Shown here: positions 5,251 through 8,719 of the stretch, piece after piece | Layout of the letters: each line of letters opens with the position of its first letter | Position numbering within the stretch: position 1 is the stretch's first letter | Assembly: GCA_002350625.1 (NCBI GenBank) | Contig: DEFE01000062.1 | Coordinates: forward strand, 19,838 to 28,556 | From: Lachnospiraceae bacterium UBA2860 | GTDB taxonomy: Bacteria > Bacillota > Clostridia > Lachnospirales > Lachnospiraceae | Length of the DNA stretch: 8,719 bases | Reading direction: 5' to 3' | The notes under the pieces: model-generated | Databases searched by the model: none | Told to the model about the DNA's origin: nothing | What the model saw: the letters and a program-made list of their open reading frames with translations, nothing else | Translations under genes and position numbers: made by a program

Positions 5251-8043
5251 TTAGAAGTTGAAGTCCTTCTCCATGAGGACGATCCGCCCGTCCTCCTTGT
5301 CGGTCGTCTTGCCGAACAGCTTCCGGCTGTTCCGCTCGATGGCCTTGTCCACGAGCTCGCGGACCTTGCCGACGGTCATCGGTTCGGTGTCCCGCTGGTT
5401 GTCGCCGATCATGGTGTAGAGCGCGAGCGTCGCCATTTCATCGAACTTGTAGCCCTCTTCTTTGGCGTATGTCCTCGCAAATGTCACCAGCTCGTCGTTC
5501 GTAAACACAGGCACCGTGATGCGCGACGTGAATTTCTCCGCAAATGCCGGATGCTTGTCAAGCAGCTGCTTCATATCCGCCTTCTCGTCCTCGAGAATCA
5601 CGATGAGGTCGTCGGTGCGGAACTCCATGGCCTGATTCAGCTTGTCGATCACCTCGTCTTTGAGCGCCCCGGCCGCCTCGATGATGAGGAAGCCGCCCGC
5701 CATTCTCTGCACGACCTGCGCCGGGTCCTTCTTATTGAATTCCTCCGCCACGATGTGCGCGACCTTCGCCGCCTTGATGTTGAGGTGCATGCAGGTCATG
5801 AGGATGAGTCCCTCGGCGAGCCGCGTCTTGCCCGAGCCCTGCCGGCCCATGATCACGACGTTTCCGCTCTTCGAGGTCTTGTCGCCGCAGTTGTTGTGGA
5901 TGTCCGCGAGCGCGCTCGTCACCTGGTAATCAACCCCCGGGATCGACGCGAAGTACGACATCGCCTTCTTCTCCGGCTCGGTCAGCTCGCGCCCCTCGAC
6001 CGGGATCAGCATGAACACCCCGCTCTCGCCCATGATGCTGTCGATGATGGAGCGGCTCTCCTCCGACTCCGCGCCGTCCGCAGACGACAGGTTCAGCAGC
6101 GCCTCGCGGCTCTCCTCCGCCGGAACCTCCGGCAGATCGCCGTCGCCCGCCATGAGCTCCGCGCGGAGCGCATCGTCGCCGGCGTACAGCTTCATCAGCT
6201 CTTCATCGGAAATGCCTTCGTCTTCAGGCAGCTCGGCGAGCGGCGACACGTACGGGCTGCTGTCCTCGGACGGCACAAATGGCACGCCCTGCGCCTCCGC
6301 CACGGCCTTCCTCGCCGCTTCCTCCGGCCGCATGATCGGCATGCCGGACGACTCCTTGCTTCTCCTTGCGAGCTCCTCCTGGATCGCATCCCTGAGGTGC
6401 AGCTCGCGCGTAAGTCCCAGCGACTCGTCCGTCTCGCGGGCGATCAGATCGTCCGCCGGATTCCGCTGCTCTTCTTCCGTCCCGACCGGCTCGCCGGCCG
6501 CAAACCGCCGCGCCTGCTCCGCGGCCTCCTCCGCCTCCTCGCGGTCGCTCTCGAGCGTATCCGCAAAGACGTAGCTGCCGGACGCAACCTCGTCCGCAAG
6601 CGCATTGCCGGTCTCCGCAAACAGCTTGTCGAGATCTAAGAGATCACTCTCATCCGCATCCGGGATCGACTCGCCGCTGCCTTCCGGCTGATCGGCCTCT
6701 TCCGTCTTTTCGGCCTCTTCCGCTTCATTTTCTGACACGGGGTCTGACCCCTCTGTCATGTTTTCTGCCTCTTCGGCCTCATTTTCTGACACGGGGTCTG
6801 ACCCCTCTGTCATATTTTCCGGCTCCTCCGCCGCATTTTCTGACACGGGGTCTGACCCCTCTGTCATGTTTTTGTACTCCGCCGTGTCTCCGGCGAGGGC
6901 CGCTTCTTCATCCACCGGCTTAAACTCAGCCGTATCCGCGGACGCAACCTCGTCTTCCGGCATCGTGAAGTCCGCCGCGCCTTCGGCGTCTTCGCCGGCC
7001 GCCGTGAACTCGGCCATCTGCTCGACCTGGACGTCTTCCGTGTCCTCCGGGAGCACCTCGCGCTCCGAGCGGTCGGGCGCGATCTTCATATCTTCGTCTT
7101 CATCCTCGTCGTCGCTGTGGCGAATGCCCGAGAATACGGCGCGAATGCTGTTCGTCAGCTTCTTCTGCAGCCCGCCGGCCGCGGCGCGGACAGACGATTT
7201 CTTCTCGCCCGCCGTCTCTTCCTTTAGAGGCTCCTCTTCGGCTTCCTTGCCGACCGCCGTCTCGGCCGCGATGTCCATGCGCGTGATCGCCTCGCCGGCC
7301 GTCACGGACGGCTTCGCGTCCTCGTCGTCATCGTCAGAGGCGAGAATCGTCTTCTCGACATTTTCGATGCCGGTGAGCTTCACCGTCTCCTCCTCTGCCG
7401 CCTCAGCCGCCTTCTTCTCCTCCTCGCGGTAGCGCGTGTCATAGGCGAGCTGCTGCGCCGGCGTGAGCGACGTCAGAGACATTTTCAGCTCCATGGCCTT
7501 CGTCACGTACTTGCCTTCCGTGAACCACAGGATCAGGTCGTCGCATTCCTCGATGCACTTATCCTTCTGGCCGTTCTTCTTGTAGAGGCGCGCGAGCTCG
7601 TAAGCCCACCGCTCCGTGTACTCGTGGTCCTTGTACTCGCGGAGGACCTCAATCTGATCGTCGAGCGGGGCCCGCTCCGCGCGAAGGAGCTTGTACTTCA
7701 GGATATAGCGCGACGTGTCGTTGGGGGAATTCTGCTCAAACTCATTGATAAAGCGCCTCGCCTCGTCATAATCCCCGTTGCGGATATCGAGCTCGGCCAG
7801 ACGGTAGAGCACGGTCTTGCTGGACGACGAGCGCTTGTACGCATAGCGCAGGATCCTCGCGCTGTCTTCATAGCGGCGGTTCGCCTCATAGATCTCGCCG
7901 ATCATGCAAAGCGTCCGCGCGCTCTTCACGTGCTTCCACTCGACCTGGTCCGCGACCATCGCCGCTTCCTGAAATTTGCCCGCTTCCGCCAGAGAATTAA
8001 TCTCCTCAAGTTTTACCCTATACTCGGCTTTGTCCAATGTCAT
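5251..8043 (-). CDS. TPR–acidic linker–CbxX/CfxQ-type AAA+ protein with altered Walker B
   Basis: 930 residues, apparently cytoplasmic (no signal peptide or membrane segment). Residues about 5-190 are paired helices of TPR type (for example ARTLCMIGEIYEANRRYEDS, then VLYRLAELDIRNGDYDEARR). Residues about 205-670 are strongly acidic, Ala/Glu-rich and probably disordered. They contain three 18-residue repeats starting at 393, 411 and 429, each opening with MTEGSDPVS, which is a translated palindromic DNA repeat. Residues about 672-930 resemble the CbxX/CfxQ (SpoVK-like) AAA+ family: Walker A GRQGSGKT (733-740, K739), a Walker B position GFLIIEAAGAL where the usual Asp-Glu is Glu789-Ala790, VILEDEKADMKQLL as the sensor 1 region, an arginine-finger candidate R841 and a sensor 2 candidate R895. 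ATP binding is likely; hydrolysis may be weak. The start at 8043 has an odd GGGGG close by; a TTG two codons later is the alternative. Role unknown. Confidence 0.87.
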   Translation of the reverse strand: MTLDKAEYRVKLEEINSLAEAGKFQEAAMVADQVEWKHVKSARTLCMIGEIYEANRRYEDSARILRYAYKRSSSSKTVLYRLAELDIRNGDYDEARRFINEFEQNSPNDTSRYILKYKLLRAERAPLDDQIEVLREYKDHEYTERWAYELARLYKKNGQKDKCIEECDDLILWFTEGKYVTKAMELKMSLTSLTPAQQLAYDTRYREEEKKAAEAAEEETVKLTGIENVEKTILASDDDDEDAKPSVTAGEAITRMDIAAETAVGKEAEEEPLKEETAGEKKSSVRAAAGGLQKKLTNSIRAVFSGIRHSDDEDEDEDMKIAPDRSEREVLPEDTEDVQVEQMAEFTAAGEDAEGAADFTMPEDEVASADTAEFKPVDEEAALAGDTAEYKNMTEGSDPVSENAAEEPENMTEGSDPVSENEAEEAENMTEGSDPVSENEAEEAEKTEEADQPEGSGESIPDADESDLLDLDKLFAETGNALADEVASGSYVFADTLESDREEAEEAAEQARRFAAGEPVGTEEEQRNPADDLIARETDESLGLTRELHLRDAIQEELARRSKESSGMPIMRPEEAARKAVAEAQGVPFVPSEDSSPYVSPLAELPEDEGISDEELMKLYAGDDALRAELMAGDGDLPEVPAEESREALLNLSSADGAESEESRSIIDSIMGESGVFMLIPVEGRELTEPEKKAMSYFASIPGVDYQVTSALADIHNNCGDKTSKSGNVVIMGRQGSGKTRLAEGLILMTCMHLNIKAAKVAHIVAEEFNKKDPAQVVQRMAGGFLIIEAAGALKDEVIDKLNQAMEFRTDDLIVILEDEKADMKQLLDKHPAFAEKFTSRITVPVFTNDELVTFARTYAKEEGYKFDEMATLALYTMIGDNQRDTEPMTVGKVRELVDKAIERNSRKLFGKTTDKEDGRIVLMEKDFNF
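6733..6866 (-). repeat. Three in-frame palindromic repeats within a 54-bp coding tandem repeat
   Basis: Identical 26-nt copies lie at 6733-6758, 6787-6812 and 6841-6866, exactly 54 bases (18 codons) apart. Each has the TGACA ends and GGGGTC/GACCCC core of the intergenic copies, plus one extra base in one arm that all three share. Read in the gene's frame each gives MTEGSDPVS; the 27-28 bases between copies encode EN(A/E)AEE(P/A)EN. The shared variant base shows they multiplied by tandem duplication of one inserted copy. Confidence 0.93.
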
Positions 8044-8046
8044 AAC

Positions 8047-8062
8047 CCCCAGAATTCCGGGG
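8047..8062 (-). promoter_or_regulatory. Small hairpin at the AAA+ gene start
   Basis: On the minus strand CCCCGG and TTGGGG-like arms (8062-8057 and 8052-8047, one G-U pair) close over a four-base AATT loop, directly before the ATG at 8043. The stem hides the G-run that is the only Shine-Dalgarno-like sequence here, so it could limit translation. The function is inferred from position only. Confidence 0.4.
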
Positions 8063-8075
8063 CCGTTCGATGCCT

Positions 8076-8087
8076 TTAATCGCGCAT
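8076..8087 (-). other. Three-codon upstream ORF (Met-Arg-Asp-stop) in the AAA+ gene leader
   Basis: ATG CGC GAT TAA at 8087-8076 follows AGGTGG (8099-8094) with a 6-base gap, a better ribosome binding site than that of the main gene 32 bases downstream of the mini-ORF stop. It lies within the predicted transcript. Whether ribosomes use it is not known. Confidence 0.4.
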
Positions 8088-8115
8088 GAGGGCCCACCTT
8101 TCCACAATCAAAGTT

Positions 8116-8144
8116 ATGATAACATACGGCTATTTTATTGTAAA
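8116..8144 (-). promoter_or_regulatory. Sigma-A-type promoter of the AAA+ gene
   Basis: TTTACA (8144-8139) and TATCAT (8121-8116), each one base from consensus, are 17 bases apart. A TGT directly before the -10 gives an extended -10. The start point would be near 8109, giving a leader of about 65 bases. The palindromic repeat pair ends 17 bases upstream of the -35, outside the core promoter. Confidence 0.75.
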
Positions 8145-8160
8145 TACCGTGGGGGATTTT

Positions 8161-8232
8161 ATGACACGGGGTCAGACCCCGTGTCATGTTTAGATTGTAT
8201 GCAATATGACAAGGGGTCTGACCCCGTGTCAT
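8161..8232. repeat. Inverted pair of 25-nt palindromic repeats between glgP and the AAA+ gene
   Basis: Copy F (8162-8186) is a perfect palindrome around a central A, extended by one A/T pair on each side. Copy G (8207-8231) has a central T and one mismatch. They are inverted relative to each other with a 20-base spacer, the same spacing as the pair after rsmA. Copy G directly abuts the U-run of the glgP terminator, so the pair occupies the space between that terminator and the next promoter. Confidence 0.92.
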
Positions 8233-8265
8233 AAAAAAAGAGGACGGTTCCGCATGGAACCGCCC
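8233..8265 (-). terminator. Intrinsic terminator of the glycogen phosphorylase gene
   Basis: GGGCGGTTCC (8265-8256) pairs with GGAACCGTCC (8251-8242) over 10 bp with one G-U pair and an ATGC loop. TCTTTTTTT (8241-8233) follows. It starts 19 bases past the stop codon at 8285. Confidence 0.92.
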
Positions 8266-8284
8266 TTTGTTGGCATTCGATAAC

Positions 8285-8719
8285 TCAATCTTCCGATATT
8301 TTGTCCAGATGCCAGATATCCCTGACGTACTCCTCGATCGTTCTGTCCGAAGAGAACTTCCCGCTCGAGAATGTATTCAGCATCGCCATCTTCGCCCACT
8401 TCGCGCTGTCTCTGTAGGCCGCTTCGACTCTCTTCTGCGCGTCCGCGTAAGCGCGGAAGTCCGCGAGGATGAAGTATCTGTCGGCCGGGCCGTATTTGCC
8501 GGTCAGGAGCGAATCGTAGATCGGGCGGAAGAGCTCCGTGTCGGGATCGAAGGTCCCGTTCACCATCTGCACCATGACCTGGCGGATATCGCCGTCGGTG
8601 TTGAAGATGTAGTTCGGGTCGTAGCCGCCGTTGTGCTCGTAGTTAATGACCTGATCCGAGCTGAGACCGAAGATGAACGCGTTCTCCTCGCCGACCTCCT
8701 CGACGATCTCGACGTTCGC
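8285..8719 (-). CDS. glgP: Glycogen/starch (alpha-glucan) phosphorylase, C-terminal 144 residues (5' end outside the window)
   Basis: The fragment opens with ANVEIVEEVGEENAFIFGL, the segment that directly follows the pyridoxal-phosphate lysine region in family GT35 phosphorylases; that lysine is therefore just outside the window. The C-terminal signature is present: YFILADFRAYADAQKRVEAAY, then AKMAMLNTFSSGKFSSDRTI and EEYVRDIWHL, ending with a normal-looking short tail. The enzyme releases glucose 1-phosphate from the non-reducing ends of alpha-1,4-glucans using phosphate and pyridoxal phosphate, in the cytoplasm. The frame is open to the window edge at 8719 with no sign of damage, and a strong terminator follows, so this is the last gene of its transcription unit. 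The family assignment is secure; glycogen, starch or maltodextrin preference cannot be told from this part. Confidence 0.96.
   Translation of the reverse strand, partial: ANVEIVEEVGEENAFIFGLSSDQVINYEHNGGYDPNYIFNTDGDIRQVMVQMVNGTFDPDTELFRPIYDSLLTGKYGPADRYFILADFRAYADAQKRVEAAYRDSAKWAKMAMLNTFSSGKFSSDRTIEEYVRDIWHLDKISED

Noticed and set aside
6733..6866. CRISPR array
   Set aside because: Only three repeats, the 'spacers' are nearly identical to each other, the period is a whole number of codons and the frame is open throughout.
8044..8232. In-frame extension of the AAA+ gene upstream to 8232
   Set aside because: The frame is open, but it runs through both palindromic repeats and across the -35/-10 promoter. 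The added residues are just translated repeat (MTRGxTPCH twice), with no family-like sequence.
8044..8284. Riboswitch or structured RNA gene in the largest non-coding gap
   Set aside because: All of the gap is accounted for by the glgP terminator, the repeat pair, a promoter and a short leader. No conserved riboswitch core or tRNA-like fold was recognised.

Overview
All supported genes lie on the minus strand, so the window reads from right to left. The content points to a GC-rich anaerobic Firmicute, probably Lachnospiraceae or a close clostridial relative. The evidence is a reverse-type rubrerythrin, a DUF1002 (YpuA-like) exported protein, a DUF2298 'YYY' membrane protein of the kind known from archaea, Chloroflexi and Clostridium phytofermentans, AGGAGG-like ribosome binding sites and sigma-A-type promoters with TG-extended -10 boxes. 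The family assignment is inference from gene content, not from a marker gene.

Layout in transcription order. (1) 8719-8285: the C-terminal 144 residues of a glycogen/starch phosphorylase, closed by a strong intrinsic terminator. (2) 8231-8162: a pair of 25-nt palindromic repeats. Next come a good promoter, a leader with a three-codon upstream ORF and a small hairpin. (3) 8043-5251: a 930-residue protein with N-terminal TPR-like helices, a long acidic low-complexity middle and a C-terminal CbxX/CfxQ-type AAA+ domain whose Walker B motif is altered. (4) 5240-5210: an intrinsic terminator pressed against the ribosome binding site of the next gene. (5) 5196-4327: rsmA (ksgA), whose stop codon lies inside a palindromic repeat. 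(6) 4329-4260: a second repeat pair, then an AT-rich segment with a promoter that overlaps a terminator hairpin. (7) 4105-3191: DUF1002 exported protein. (8) 3073-2531: reverse rubrerythrin with its own promoter and terminator. (9) 2331-895: a secreted protein with a ricin-type beta-trefoil and an unnamed, possibly lysozyme-like C-terminal domain. It is preceded by 13-bp tandem repeats and followed by a 36-bp duplication of its own 3' end. (10) 803-1: the N-terminal part of the DUF2298 membrane protein, cut by the window edge.

The genes look like several short transcription units, not one pathway: glycogen breakdown, rRNA methylation, peroxide defence, and cell-surface or membrane proteins of unknown role. 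The unifying oddity is a palindromic repeat family with TGACA ends and a GGGGTC/GACCCC core, present seven times. Four copies form two inverted pairs at gene boundaries, each pair with a 20-nt spacer. Three copies lie in frame inside the AAA+ gene and are translated as MTEGSDPVS within an 18-residue tandem repeat. No tRNA, rRNA, CRISPR array, transposase or complete insertion sequence was seen.
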